Below the pieces are notes generated by a model. The model did not search any database, was not told the DNA's origin, and worked only from the letters and a program-made list of their open reading frames with translations. This document shows positions 37,703 to 46,736 of a DNA stretch of 64,000 nt, one piece after another (position 1 is the stretch's first letter; each line of letters begins with the position of its first letter). Origin of the DNA: Acidaminococcus massiliensis (lineage in GTDB: Bacteria; Bacillota; Negativicutes; Acidaminococcales; Acidaminococcaceae); the NCBI RefSeq assembly GCF_900095825.1, contig NZ_LT608315.1, positions 2,471,567-2,535,566 of the forward strand, in the 5' to 3' direction. The position numbers and the translations under genes are program-made.

Positions 37703-38479
37703 TCACTTCACTGCCTGAATCATCTCCGGCAGATAGAACTTCCTGCCTTCTTCCAGGATCTGTTCCGGGATACCGAAGAAAGGCTCGGCGATGCTGCCGG
37801 CAATGGCTGCCAAGGTATCCGTATCCCCTCCCAGGGACACAGCGTTCCGGATGGCATCTTCGAAATCTTTGGCTTCCAGGAAGCTCTCCAGCGCCTGGGG
37901 CACAGAACCGCTGCAGGTGGCGTCCCCCTGATAGCTGTCCCGGATTTCCTCCAGCCGGAAATCCAGGGGATAGTACGGGCGGAGATAGGTGCGGATCTGG
38001 TCTTGGGTCCTGTGCTGCCGGGCCAGGAACACCGCTCCCGCCACGGCCTGGGCAGCTCGGTAGGAATCTGGATGATTGTGGGTCACCTGGCAGGACAGGA
38101 CAGCCAGCTGCCGGGCTTCTTCCAGAGTGGAAGCGAACCAGCCAGCCGGGGAGACCCGCATAGCCGCCCCGTTGCCGAAACTGCCGTAAGCCCCCATTTC
38201 CGGGTGGAAGAGCCAATAACGGAATTTGCCGCCGAACCCGGCGTCGGGATATTTCTGCCCGATGCGCCGCATTTCCCGAGCCAGGAGTGGCAGCACGGTA
38301 TCCGCTGCCAGCAGTTTCCCGGCCTGTTGGGCCTCCTGGAAGGCCCTGGCCACGGCCAGTGTCATCAGGGAGTCATCCGTCGCCCGGCAGCCGGGAGCAA
38401 ACAGTGGAAATCTTTTCCCCTTATGGTCCTTCCACTCATACACCGATCCCACAATATCTCCGATAAATGCCCCTTCCAT
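37703..38479 (-). CDS. ADP-ribosylglycohydrolase family protein
   Basis: 258 residues of the DraG/ARH fold. The two metal-binding blocks are ATDDSLM (33-39) near the start and SLGGDTDTLAAIAG (about 214-227) near the end, with GDIVGSVYEW at the N-terminus. Removes ADP-ribose from protein or small-molecule acceptors; target unknown. 12 bp after exonuclease III, probably co-transcribed. Confidence 0.9.
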   Translation of the reverse strand: MEGAFIGDIVGSVYEWKDHKGKRFPLFAPGCRATDDSLMTLAVARAFQEAQQAGKLLAADTVLPLLAREMRRIGQKYPDAGFGGKFRYWLFHPEMGAYGSFGNGAAMRVSPAGWFASTLEEARQLAVLSCQVTHNHPDSYRAAQAVAGAVFLARQHRTQDQIRTYLRPYYPLDFRLEEIRDSYQGDATCSGSVPQALESFLEAKDFEDAIRNAVSLGGDTDTLAAIAGSIAEPFFGIPEQILEEGRKFYLPEMIQAVK

Positions 38480-38491
38480 GTTCCGGGCCTC

Positions 38492-39244
38492 CTATTTCCA
38501 GTCCAATTCCACCGGGCAGTGATCGCTGCCCAGCACTTCATTGTGGATAATCACATCCTGGATCCGTTCCTTTCCATTGGCAGACACCAGGAAGTAGTCG
38601 ATCCGCCACCCGGCATTCCGTTCCCGGGCCTTGAACATGTAGGACCACCAGGTGTAAGCCCCGGTTTTGTCCGGATACAGGCTCCGGAAGGAATCTACGA
38701 ACCCATGGTCCAAGAACTGTTGGAACTTGGCCCGTTCCTCGTCGGAGAACCCGGCGTTCTTGTGGTTGCTGTCCGGGTTCTTCAAGTCGATGGGCTGGGC
38801 AGCCACATTCATGTCCCCGCATACAATCACCGGCTTTTGTTCCGCCAGACCGGTGCAGTAGTCCTGGAAAACATCTTCCCATTCCATCCGATAGTCCAGC
38901 CGGGTGAGCCCCCGCTGGGAATTGGGGGTATATACGTTCACCAGGATGAAATCCGGGTATTCAGCGGTGATCACCCGTCCCTCCTGGTCGTGTTCCGCCA
39001 GGCCCAAGCCATAGGTCACCTTCACCGGTTCCTTTTTAGAAAAGATGGCAGTACCGGAATACCCCTTCTTCACCGCACTGTTCCAATACTCATGGTAGCC
39101 GGGGAAAGCGAAGGAAGCCTGTTCCCTCTGCATCTTGGTTTCCTGGATGCAGAAGATATCCGCATCCGCTTCTTTCATGAAATCTCCAAAGCCTTTGTTC
39201 ATACAAGCCCGGAGGCCGTTTACATTCCAGGTGATCAGTTTCAT
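38492..39244 (-). CDS. exoA: Exodeoxyribonuclease III (AP endonuclease)
   Basis: 250 residues, EEP fold. Opens abasic sites in base-excision repair. WNVNGLRAC (N7), IQETKMQ (E34), GDMNVAA, and the C-terminal RIDYFLVS and GSDHCPVEL with the catalytic Asp-His are all present. Length and motifs fit the Bacillus ExoA type. Confidence 0.95.
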   Translation of the reverse strand: MKLITWNVNGLRACMNKGFGDFMKEADADIFCIQETKMQREQASFAFPGYHEYWNSAVKKGYSGTAIFSKKEPVKVTYGLGLAEHDQEGRVITAEYPDFILVNVYTPNSQRGLTRLDYRMEWEDVFQDYCTGLAEQKPVIVCGDMNVAAQPIDLKNPDSNHKNAGFSDEERAKFQQFLDHGFVDSFRSLYPDKTGAYTWWSYMFKARERNAGWRIDYFLVSANGKERIQDVIIHNEVLGSDHCPVELDWK

Positions 39245-39253
39245 AGGTATACC

Positions 39254-39344
39254 TCATTCATCGTTCATCGTTGGTCGTTCATCGTTCATCGTATCTGACG
39301 TCTGATGTCTCAAGGCCCATCAGGGCCGTGTCTGACTTCTTGTC
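39254..39344. repeat. Short tandem CGTTCATCGT repeats plus a fragment of the palindromic element
   Basis: Four CGTTCATCGT/GTCGTTCATCGT-type units at 39254-39290, then TCTGACGTCTGATGTC and an AGGGCCGTGTCTGACTTC arm of the dispersed element. A similar CGTTCATCGT pair occurs at 62151-62178. Confidence 0.7.
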
Positions 39345-39366
39345 CCATCCCGTCCTTCACTCTTCA

Positions 39367-40065
39367 CTAGCTTCTCCCCAGCTCCGGGAAGATCCAATTC
39401 AGCACACCCAGCCAAGCAGCCCACAGTGCCGGATACACCGGCTCTGGCAGGACGAATGCAAAGGCCGTCAGACAGCTCCAGAACGCCGCCGTGAGCAGCA
39501 GCAGCCCGCCGTTGAACAGCATCCTGTGCTGGTAATGGGCCCCGCAGCGGCAGTATTCCAGTCCCAAGGCCAGATAGAACAGCTGCTGGAGGAAGGCGGC
39601 CCCCAAGGCTCCCCGATCCGGATCCGCAACGGCCCAACAGCCTCCCAAGGTCAACAGTACCGGCCAAATTGTCCACAAAATCCCCCGAGGCTGGCACATC
39701 TTCCGCCGGCCGAAAAAGTGCCAGACACTGTACCAAGTGCAGGGCACCGTCACCAAGAACCAAAGCTCCAGCAGGGGGTATTCCACCTTCAAGGGCCAGG
39801 CAGCCGGGAACAGATACAGGCTGCCCAGTACCAGAGCCAGAAAGGCCAGATGCCAGGCCCGTTCCCGTTTCTTCAGCCGTTCGATGACGGGCAGGGCCAG
39901 CCAGACACCGGACCCCACCCAGAACAAGAGGACCAGTTTCAGGGGAAAATACCAGTCCACCGCCGGCGTAGCAAAGGTGGTCAACGTGTTGAACACCAGC
40001 ACCAGCCAAAAAATCAGGTCTTTCCGCTGGCGCAGGATCAGTTTGCCCAGCTGCCGGTTATCCAT
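39367..40065 (-). CDS. Hypothetical polytopic membrane protein
   Basis: 232 residues, about seven hydrophobic helices with aromatic-rich segments (TWYSVWHFF, AVDWYFPLKLVLLFW). No family recognised. Its ATG overlaps the recO stop by 8 nt, so it is translated with recO at the end of the phoH-era-recO cluster. A second long reading frame overlaps the same DNA, but the overlap with recO and the hydrophobic pattern favour this one. Confidence 0.7.
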   Translation of the reverse strand: MDNRQLGKLILRQRKDLIFWLVLVFNTLTTFATPAVDWYFPLKLVLLFWVGSGVWLALPVIERLKKRERAWHLAFLALVLGSLYLFPAAWPLKVEYPLLELWFLVTVPCTWYSVWHFFGRRKMCQPRGILWTIWPVLLTLGGCWAVADPDRGALGAAFLQQLFYLALGLEYCRCGAHYQHRMLFNGGLLLLTAAFWSCLTAFAFVLPEPVYPALWAAWLGVLNWIFPELGRS

Positions 40066-40804
40066 GATTCTGTTTCTCCATCTTCGCCAAAAATTCCAGG
40101 CTCCGCAGAGGCCGATCCGTCTGGTAGAGGATGAACTGGTAGAGGATTTTTTCCAAAGCCATCAGTTCCCTGCCCCGGACCGTGAAATCAGGAGGCGCCG
40201 CCAGATCCAGATGGAGCAGCTGGCCCATCAGGTCCCGGGTAGGCACTGTGAAGGGCAGTTCATCTCCCATGGCACATTTTTTGCACAGGAAGCCCCCCTC
40301 GACCAGGCTGAAATAGCCGTCTTCCTCCACCGGTTCCCCGCAGCTGGTGCACTGGTCTAGGATGGGGTTCAAACCGCACAGGGCCAGGAGCTTCAGCAGG
40401 GTGCTGTCGGTGACCAGCCGCCGGTTCCGTTTCCCCAGCAACCGGAACGCTTCCAAGAGAAGTTGGAACACTTCCTCCTGGGGTTCTCCTTCCCCCAGGA
40501 GATTTTCCGCCGCCTCCCCTATGATGGCCCCGTAGGCTAGGTTCTCCCAATCCATGGGAAGAGGCATTTCCAGGCTCTCACAGCTCCGGAGAGAAGCCAC
40601 TTTCCGGCCGGGATTCAGCGTCACCTGGAGATGGGCAAAAGGCTGGACCAGCCTCCCGCTCTGGCTCCGGGGATAGGCCGCCCCGTAAGCCACAAAAGGG
40701 ATCTTTCCATGTCCACGACAAAAGCAGACTGCGTACTTATCCGCAGTCTGCCAGTTTTTGACTCGGAGGATCACTGCTTCGTCTTGGAACACTTCACTGC
40801 TCAT
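40058..40804 (-). CDS. recO: DNA repair protein RecO
   Basis: 248 residues. N-terminal OB fold (EAVILRVKNWQTADKYAV), a helical middle and a zinc site CTSCG with CKKC at about 152-178. Loads RecA at single-strand gaps with RecF and RecR. Overlaps the CorC-like gene by 11 nt and the membrane protein by 8 nt. Confidence 0.93.
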   Translation of the reverse strand: MSSEVFQDEAVILRVKNWQTADKYAVCFCRGHGKIPFVAYGAAYPRSQSGRLVQPFAHLQVTLNPGRKVASLRSCESLEMPLPMDWENLAYGAIIGEAAENLLGEGEPQEEVFQLLLEAFRLLGKRNRRLVTDSTLLKLLALCGLNPILDQCTSCGEPVEEDGYFSLVEGGFLCKKCAMGDELPFTVPTRDLMGQLLHLDLAAPPDFTVRGRELMALEKILYQFILYQTDRPLRSLEFLAKMEKQNHG

Positions 40805-41678
40805 GGACAGCCGCTTCCTTCTTATCTTTTTTCAGAGGGATCACCCGCACCCGGAGGACCCGGAACCCGGTAGAATCCAGCACTTCGAATTTATAGCCGT
40901 TTTCCTCTACGCTGTCCCCTACCACCGGCTGCCGGCCGATGAGGCCGAACACATATCCTCCGATCGTGTCCTCTTCCGGATCGTCGAACTGGATCCCCAT
41001 GATCTCCGAAACTTCATCCAGGAGTACCAGCCCATCGAACACATAGGATCCATCGGGCATCTTGTTGATTTCCGGCATATCCGCATCATGTTCGTCCTGG
41101 ATATCCCCTACGATTTCTTCCAGCAGGTCCTCCATGGTCACCAGCCCTGCCGTACCCCCGTATTCATCTGCCACGGCGGCCATCTGCACATGCTTGTGCT
41201 GCATCAGCTGGAGGATCTTGGCGATGGACATGCTTTCCGGCACCACATCGATTTCCCGCATGATGGACCGGAGATCGAAGCCCGGCTGCTTATAGTCCGC
41301 ATTCATGAACTCCCGGATATGGATCATCCCCAGGATATGGTCCCGATCCTCTTCACAAAGGGGATAGCGGGTATGCCCCGATTCCCGGATGACTTTCATA
41401 TTTTCCTCGATGGGATCATCCACGAACAGGCAAACCATATCCTGCCGCGGCACCATCACCTCCCGGGCTACCCGGTCAGCAAAATCGAACACATTGTCGA
41501 TGAGCCGGCTTTCCACCGGATCGATGCTGCCGCCTTTTTCACTGGCACTGACCATTTTCCGGATATCATCCTCCGAATGGCTGGTTCCCCGGTGGATCGG
41601 TTCTTCCCCCATGAAATGGTACAGGGCTTCCCCCACATGCCAGAACAGAAAAGCAAAAGGATATATGATTGGTTTCAA
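40794..41678 (-). CDS. CorC/hemolysin-family CBS-domain protein lacking most of the DUF21 membrane domain
   Basis: 294 residues with a CBS pair (EVMVPRQDMVCL to about residue 200, EYGGTAGLVTMEDLLEEIVG) and a CorC_HlyC domain (DTIGGYVFGLIGR). Homologues in Firmicutes are usually about 430 residues with four N-terminal helices; here only the last hydrophobic piece (PIIYPFAFLFWHVG) remains. The best in-frame start is a TTG without an RBS. A good AAAGGAG lies 37 nt upstream but serves an ATG in another frame. Either a truncated gene or an unusual start; the small soluble CorC type is the alternative. Confidence 0.7.
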   Translation of the reverse strand: MKPIIYPFAFLFWHVGEALYHFMGEEPIHRGTSHSEDDIRKMVSASEKGGSIDPVESRLIDNVFDFADRVAREVMVPRQDMVCLFVDDPIEENMKVIRESGHTRYPLCEEDRDHILGMIHIREFMNADYKQPGFDLRSIMREIDVVPESMSIAKILQLMQHKHVQMAAVADEYGGTAGLVTMEDLLEEIVGDIQDEHDADMPEINKMPDGSYVFDGLVLLDEVSEIMGIQFDDPEEDTIGGYVFGLIGRQPVVGDSVEENGYKFEVLDSTGFRVLRVRVIPLKKDKKEAAVHEQ

Positions 41679-41801
41679 TATGCGCCCAAGCGCAGGTCCC
41701 GCGTCTATAGGACATCTCTCCTTTAATCAGTTTGCTGGGAACTTCCCAGACAGTTACACTTTAAAATTATACACTTTTCTCCCGTACCCGGTCAATATGG
41801 A

Positions 41802-42728
41802 TCAATATTGGGGACGCTCTCCGGCCAGTCCCAGCCGTTTCAGGTCCCCTTCTTTTTCCCGCCACTTGGGCCGCACCTTCACCCACAGTTCCAAGTACAC
41901 CCGGCAGCCTAGGAAAGCTTCCATATCCGTCCGGGCCCGCTGGCTGATTTCTTTCAGCATCTTCCCTTTGGCTCCGATCAAGATGGCCTTCTGGGAATCC
42001 CGTTCCACGAAGATATCTGCCCGCACATACACCAGGCCGTTGGGCCGGTCCTTCATCTCCTGCACCTGGACAGCTACCGCATGGGGAACTTCATCCCGGG
42101 TCAGCTGGAGGACTTTTTCCCGGATGATTTCTGCGGCCATGACCCGTTCCGTCTGATCCGTATACATATCTTCCGGATAGAAGCTGGGCCCCGCCGGCAG
42201 GCAATGGATGATTTCCTGGAGCAGAGGGGTGAAATCCTGGTCTTCCAGCGCCGAAAGGGTCAGTACGCTGTGGAAGGGATATTCCTTCCGGAACTTGTCG
42301 ATCAATGGCAGCAGTACCGCTTTATCCGTCAGCTGGTCGATTTTATTCAGGACCAGGATGACCGGGACTTTGCATTCCCCTTTCAGCCGGTCCAGGATCA
42401 CCTGTTCTCCCTTTCCTCGTTTTTCCGAAGCATCCACCACAAAAAGCACCACATCCACTTCTTTGATGGCGTTGATGGCCGCCTGGACCATATGTTCTCC
42501 CAATTTATCCTGGGGTTTGTGGAGACCAGGGGTGTCCAGGAATACGATCTGGGCCTCTGGGGTACTCAGGATGCTCAGGATCCGGTTCCGTGTAGTCTGG
42601 GGCCGGTCAGAAATGATGGCCACTTTTTCCCCCACCAGTTGGTTCACCAGGGTGGATTTCCCGGCGTTGGGACGTCCCACAATGGCCACAAATCCAGAGC
42701 GATGCTGTTTGCTCTTCTGTTCTTCCAT
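41802..42728 (-). CDS. era: GTPase Era
   Basis: 308 residues. Ras-like G domain with G1 GRPNAGKS (18-25), G3 DTPG (65-68), G4 NKID (128-131), then a C-terminal KH domain (LIGAKGKMLKEI). Acts in 30S subunit and 16S rRNA maturation. 14 bp after cdd in the phoH-ybeY-cdd-era order. Confidence 0.97.
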   Translation of the reverse strand: MEEQKSKQHRSGFVAIVGRPNAGKSTLVNQLVGEKVAIISDRPQTTRNRILSILSTPEAQIVFLDTPGLHKPQDKLGEHMVQAAINAIKEVDVVLFVVDASEKRGKGEQVILDRLKGECKVPVILVLNKIDQLTDKAVLLPLIDKFRKEYPFHSVLTLSALEDQDFTPLLQEIIHCLPAGPSFYPEDMYTDQTERVMAAEIIREKVLQLTRDEVPHAVAVQVQEMKDRPNGLVYVRADIFVERDSQKAILIGAKGKMLKEISQRARTDMEAFLGCRVYLELWVKVRPKWREKEGDLKRLGLAGERPQY

Positions 42729-42742
42729 GATTTCCTCTTCTC

Positions 42743-43129
42743 TTATAATTCAAAAGCGTAGGGCAGCAGTTCCGCTGCCGTCATTTCTTTGCAGGCTCCC
42801 TGGAGGTTGGTCAAAAAGATCCGGGTGATGGCAAATTCCGCCATCACCTGCCGGCAGGCCCCGCAGGGAGAAACCGGTCCCGGCGTATCGGCCGTGACGC
42901 AAAGAGCCGTGAATTCCCGTACTCCTTCTTTCACCCCGGCAAAGATGGCACACCGTTCCGCGCACAGGCTCAGGCCATAGGAAGCATTTTCGATGTTGCA
43001 GCCGGTAAAGATCCGGCCGTCCGCCGCCCGGACGGCCGCTCCCACTGCAAAATGGGAATAGGGTGCATAGGCCTTCTCACGGGCTTGGCAGGCCGCTTCA
43101 TACAGTTCCCGGTCCAGTTCAGCCTCCAT
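42743..43129 (-). CDS. cdd: Cytidine deaminase
   Basis: 128 residues, homotetramer type. Zinc ligands C56 and catalytic E58 in CAERC, C89 and C92 in PCGACRQ; FTGCNIENASYG is the substrate block. Salvages cytidine to uridine. Overlaps ybeY by 11 nt. Confidence 0.96.
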   Translation of the reverse strand: MEAELDRELYEAACQAREKAYAPYSHFAVGAAVRAADGRIFTGCNIENASYGLSLCAERCAIFAGVKEGVREFTALCVTADTPGPVSPCGACRQVMAEFAITRIFLTNLQGACKEMTAAELLPYAFEL

Positions 43130-43601
43130 AGTTTTCCTCCGCCAGGTCCAGTTCCCGGAGGATTTCCTCTTCCCGGGCCCGCATCACCCGTTTGTCCGCT
43201 TCTTCCATATGGTCATAGCCCAATAGATGGAGCATGCCGTGGACTGCCAGATAGGTCATTTCCCGGGTCAGTCCGTGGCCGAATTCTTCTCCCTGTTCCA
43301 CCGCCCGGGGCGCAGAGATGATCACATCCCCCAGCAGGTGTTCCGCTTCCCCGTCCTCTACTTCCGGTTCTTCATCCCCTTCGTCCAGGGCAAAGGAAAG
43401 CACATCCGTGGGCCGGTCGATACCCCGGTACTCCCGGTTCAGGGTATGGATCTCTGCATTGTCCACAATGGTGATGTCCACTTCCGTATTGGGTCCCAAG
43501 GCTTCCTTCTTGGCCACGATTTCCATGGCCTTTTTCAGCGTTTCTTCCAGTTCTTCCGGAATGGCGATTTCCGTCTGGTTGTTTTCTAAAGTAACGATCA
43601 T
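43119..43601 (-). CDS. ybeY: Endoribonuclease YbeY
   Basis: 160 residues. The zinc motif HGMLHLLGYDH is at 121-131 and RPTDVLSFAL at 63-72. Processes the 16S rRNA 3' end and helps ribosome quality control. Overlaps phoH by 4 nt. Confidence 0.96.
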   Translation of the reverse strand: MIVTLENNQTEIAIPEELEETLKKAMEIVAKKEALGPNTEVDITIVDNAEIHTLNREYRGIDRPTDVLSFALDEGDEEPEVEDGEAEHLLGDVIISAPRAVEQGEEFGHGLTREMTYLAVHGMLHLLGYDHMEEADKRVMRAREEEILRELDLAEENYGG

Positions 43602-44611
43602 TTTCCTGCTCCTTTGTCCTTTCCCTCAGCCGCCGGCCGGTGTTCTTTCTTGGCCCGGTCGTATTTCTCATAGGCTTTGATGATGGCCCCGACGATTTCA
43701 TGGCGGACCACATCGTGTTCTGAAAAAGAAACGATCCCGATCCCCGGCACGTCCCGGAGCACCTGGGCCGCATTCACCAGGCCGGACTGGCGTCCGCTGG
43801 GCAGATCCACCTGGGTAGCATCCCCGGTGACCACCAGCTTGGACCCGAACCCGAACCGGGTCAAGGCCATCCGCATCTGCTCTGCCGTGGTATTCTGGGC
43901 CTCGTCCAGGATGATGAAGGCATCGTTCAAGGTACGGCCCCGCATGTAAGCCAGAGGAGCCACTTCGATGATCCCCCGCTGGAGGTTCTTCTGGAACGCT
44001 TCCATCCCCAGCATCTCATAAAGGGCATCGTACAGGGGCCGGAGATAGGGATCCACCTTTTCCTGCAGGTCCCCGGGCAGAAAACCCAGCTTTTCCCCGG
44101 CTTCCACTGCCGGACGGGTCAGGATGATCCGCTCCACTTCCTTGTTCTTCAGCGCTTTCACCGCCATAGCTACAGCCAGATACGTTTTCCCGGTCCCGGC
44201 CGGACCGATGGCAATGGTGATGTCGTTTTGGGCGATGGTCTTCAGATAGCGCATTTGGCCCAGAGTCTTGGCCTTGACCTGCCGTCCCCGCACCGTTGTC
44301 AGCACCGTATCGGTAAAAAGCCGGTGCAGCTGCTCTTCCTGTCCTTCCAGCACCAGTTTCAGGCTGTATTTCACGTCATGGGCCGTTACCGGCAGGCCCT
44401 GCCTATACAGGTAAAGCAGTTCCTGGATCAGCTTCCCGGCCAGTTCCACATCCTGTTCCTTTCCCTGGGCGATCAGTTCGTTGCCCCGGGGGATCAGCTG
44501 GCAGCCCAGGCTCCTTTGCATCTGTCTCAGGTATTCATCCGTTTCTCCCAGCACCGCCACCATTTCCCGGGCGTCCTGGAAGACAAACCGTTTTTCCGTC
44601 ACTTCAGACAA
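43598..44611 (-). CDS. phoH: PhoH family ATPase
   Basis: 337 residues. P-loop GPAGTGKT (136-143), Walker B region FIILDEAQN near 230, and the GRTLNDAFI segment of the PhoH family; the N-terminus carries a KH-like RNA-binding part. TTG start placed after GGAGGA (an ATG in between is out of frame). First gene of the phoH-ybeY-cdd-era cluster. Confidence 0.93.
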   Translation of the reverse strand: MSEVTEKRFVFQDAREMVAVLGETDEYLRQMQRSLGCQLIPRGNELIAQGKEQDVELAGKLIQELLYLYRQGLPVTAHDVKYSLKLVLEGQEEQLHRLFTDTVLTTVRGRQVKAKTLGQMRYLKTIAQNDITIAIGPAGTGKTYLAVAMAVKALKNKEVERIILTRPAVEAGEKLGFLPGDLQEKVDPYLRPLYDALYEMLGMEAFQKNLQRGIIEVAPLAYMRGRTLNDAFIILDEAQNTTAEQMRMALTRFGFGSKLVVTGDATQVDLPSGRQSGLVNAAQVLRDVPGIGIVSFSEHDVVRHEIVGAIIKAYEKYDRAKKEHRPAAEGKDKGAGK

Positions 44612-44698
44612 ACTCCATTCCTCCTACTTCTCCAAGGATTGATTGACTGTCCTCTCCATTATATCGTTTCCCTGAAAAAAAAGAAACAGGAAACCCTA

Positions 44699-44727
44699 TT
44701 GACAAAATGGCTCCTATCGTTTAGAAT
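44699..44727 (+). promoter_or_regulatory. Promoter of tRNA-Val
   Basis: Consensus TTGACA and TAGAAT separated by 17 nt, 15 nt before the tRNA. Confidence 0.85.
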
Positions 44728-44742
44728 AGCATTGTTGCTTAT

Positions 44743-44819
44743 GGAACTATAGCTCAGATGGTTAGAGTATCACGTTGACATCGTGGGGGTCACTGGTTCG
44801 AATCCAGTTAGTTCCACCA
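44743..44819 (+). tRNA. tRNA-Val (anticodon GAC)
   Basis: Acceptor GGAACTA/TAGTTCC, anticodon stem TCACG/CGTGG around loop TTGACAT (anticodon GAC), T-loop TTCGAAT, encoded CCA. Confidence 0.96.
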
Positions 44820-44832
44820 TTTAAAAAGCAAA

Positions 44833-44869
44833 GAGGCACTGGCTCAGAGACGGGCAGTGCCTCTTTTTT
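44833..44869 (+). terminator. Terminator of tRNA-Val
   Basis: GAGGCACTG and CAGTGCCTC stem followed by T6. Confidence 0.85.
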
Positions 44870-44920
44870 GTCAAAGGACAGTCCAGGCAGCTTGTCATGA
44901 TTCCATAATTTCCTGCAGCA

Positions 44921-44974
44921 AAAAAGGCTGCGGATCCTCCCGGCATTCCTGCCGGTAGCTTCCGCAGCCCTTTT
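44921..44974 (-). terminator. Terminator of the coaD operon
   Basis: On the minus strand GGCTGCGGA and TCCGCAGCC arms enclose a second small hairpin and are followed by TTTTTT. Confidence 0.8.
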
Positions 44975-44986
44975 GTATCGATTTCT

Positions 44987-45550
44987 TTATTTCTTTTCTT
45001 CCCCATCCCCTGCATTCAGCTGATGGTCTGCATCATAGGAGGATTTCAGGGCATTCCCATTGTCCTTTACGGCGCTCAGGGTCTTGGTCAGGTTCTCTTC
45101 CAGATAATTGAACACATCCATAGCGTACTGCATGGATTCGCTGTGGAGCTTCTCTGCATAGGCATCCGCAGCAGCCCGCATATCCCGGTCGTACTGCTGG
45201 GTGGTGGCGATGATGCCGTTGGCCTTTTCCTCGGCCGCCTTCACCACTTCTTCCTGCCGGACCAGACGGTCCGCTTCTGCCTTGGCCAAATCCACGATCC
45301 GTCCGCCTTCTGCATGGGCCTGTTCTACGATATGGTCTGCTTCTGCCCGAGATTTATCGATGATGTTCTTCTGTTCTTCCAACAGGTCATGGGCCCGTTT
45401 CACTTCCAGGGGCACAGCCGCTCTCAGCTTGTCCATCACCATGGTGATTTCGTTCTCGTCGATTACCACTTTGTTGACAAGCGGGATTCTCCAACCATCC
45501 GACAGAATGCTTTCCATTTCGTCCAAGATCTTATCTAATTCCATGACCAT
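44987..45550 (-). CDS. Coiled-coil protein (annotated in relatives as ATPase / ATP synthase B-like)
   Basis: 187 residues, strongly charged and Ala-rich with a heptad-like pattern at about 35-165 (VKRAHDLLEEQKNIIDKSRAEA), so a long coiled coil; no enzyme motif and no membrane segment. It starts next to the coaD stop, so it is part of the rsmD-coaD transcript, a conserved neighbourhood in Firmicutes. The label ATPase for such proteins rests on weak similarity. Possible scaffold role; unproven. Confidence 0.75.
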   Translation of the reverse strand: MVMELDKILDEMESILSDGWRIPLVNKVVIDENEITMVMDKLRAAVPLEVKRAHDLLEEQKNIIDKSRAEADHIVEQAHAEGGRIVDLAKAEADRLVRQEEVVKAAEEKANGIIATTQQYDRDMRAAADAYAEKLHSESMQYAMDVFNYLEENLTKTLSAVKDNGNALKSSYDADHQLNAGDGEEKK

Positions 45551-46066
45551 CTATCCTTCCTTTTTGTATTCAGTCTTCCTGTTCGAGGGTTTCCCCCGTT
45601 GCATGACCTCCGCCCGGATACAGTCCGGGACGAATCCAGTGATATCACCGCCAAAATAGACCATTTCCCGTACTCCGGAAGAACTGAGATAGGAATACTT
45701 GGCATTGGTCATGATGAACACCGTTTCCAGCCGTTCATCGATTTCCTTCATGAGCAGGGCCCGCTGGAATTCATATTCGAAATCCGTGAAAGCCCGCAGC
45801 CCCCGTACGATGAATTTTGCGCCCTCCTGTTCACAGAATTCATTCAGCAGACCGGAAAAACAGGTTACCCGTACATTGGGAATATGAGCCGTTGCCTTTC
45901 GGATCATGGCGACCCTTTCCTCCATGGAAAACATGGCCTTGTCTTTCGTCGGATTCACAAAGACGCTGATGATCAGTTCATCGAACATCCTGCTGGCCCG
46001 TTCAAAAATATCCAGATGTCCCATGGTAACCGGGTCGAAGCTGCCCGGACATACAGCTTTGCGCAC
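45551..46066 (-). CDS. coaD: Phosphopantetheine adenylyltransferase
   Basis: 171 residues. Nucleotidyltransferase motif PGSFDPVTMGH (7-17), RGLRAFTDFEYEFQ (about 88-101) and the C-terminal SYLSSSGVRE. Fourth step of CoA synthesis. GTG start after GGAGGT. Confidence 0.96.
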   Translation of the reverse strand: MRKAVCPGSFDPVTMGHLDIFERASRMFDELIISVFVNPTKDKAMFSMEERVAMIRKATAHIPNVRVTCFSGLLNEFCEQEGAKFIVRGLRAFTDFEYEFQRALLMKEIDERLETVFIMTNAKYSYLSSSGVREMVYFGGDITGFVPDCIRAEVMQRGKPSNRKTEYKKEG

Positions 46067-46119
46067 GTTGTACCTCCAAAAGAAGCAGATTTGCTAAGTA
46101 CCATTATAACAAAAACAAT

Positions 46120-46674
46120 TCAGCTTTTCCACACTATTAAGGAGATTTTCGTATCTCCGTACTTTTCCTGCCGGAATTCCGTCCCTTCCGGCAGATAGCT
46201 TCCCGGATCCTCTCCCAGGGAATGTTCCAGCACCAGGAGCCCTCCCGGCTTCAATACCGGCCATTTTTCCAAAGCCTCCACCACTTTCTGGTTCAGCCCC
46301 TTATCATAGGGAGGGTCTGAAAAGATTACATCGAACTGTTTCCCCTGCTGCTCCATCATGGCCAATCCGTTCACCGCATCCGTGTGGATCAGTGTCACCG
46401 CTTCCCCTGCCCTTGCCTTCTCCACATTGGCCCGGACCAATTTCAGGCTCTCCCGGCTTTTGTCGAAATAGACGATCTGTTCCGCTCCCCGGCTCCAGGC
46501 CTCCAGCCCCAGATTCCCAGTGCCCGCAAAAGCATCCAGCACCTGGCTTCCAGGGATCCTGGCCTGGATGATGTTGAACAGGGCTTCTTTGACCCGATCC
46601 GCTGTAGGACGCACCAGATAATTTTTCGGTGTCACCAGTTTCAGTCCCCTGGCTTTTCCCGTAATGATCCGCAT
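46120..46674 (-). CDS. rsmD: 16S rRNA (guanine-966-N2)-methyltransferase
   Basis: 184 residues. Rossmann-type methyltransferase with VLDAFAGTGNLGLEA and the N-methylation motif FSDPPY; RIITGKARGLKL at the start and RPTADRVKEALFNI are RsmD blocks. The ATG follows GAGG; a TTG two codons upstream is less likely. The usual rsmD-coaD pair. Confidence 0.95.
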   Translation of the reverse strand: MRIITGKARGLKLVTPKNYLVRPTADRVKEALFNIIQARIPGSQVLDAFAGTGNLGLEAWSRGAEQIVYFDKSRESLKLVRANVEKARAGEAVTLIHTDAVNGLAMMEQQGKQFDVIFSDPPYDKGLNQKVVEALEKWPVLKPGGLLVLEHSLGEDPGSYLPEGTEFRQEKYGDTKISLIVWKS

Positions 46675-46702
46675 ACACAAAACCTCTTCCGTAGGATATA
46701 AT
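46674..46702 (+). promoter_or_regulatory. Promoter of the DUF4127 gene
   Basis: TACACA and TATAAT separated by 17 nt, overlapping the rsmD start codon on the other strand. Confidence 0.5.
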
Positions 46703-46736
46703 AGTATTTATCATTTTATGAAAGGAGTCCCCTGCT

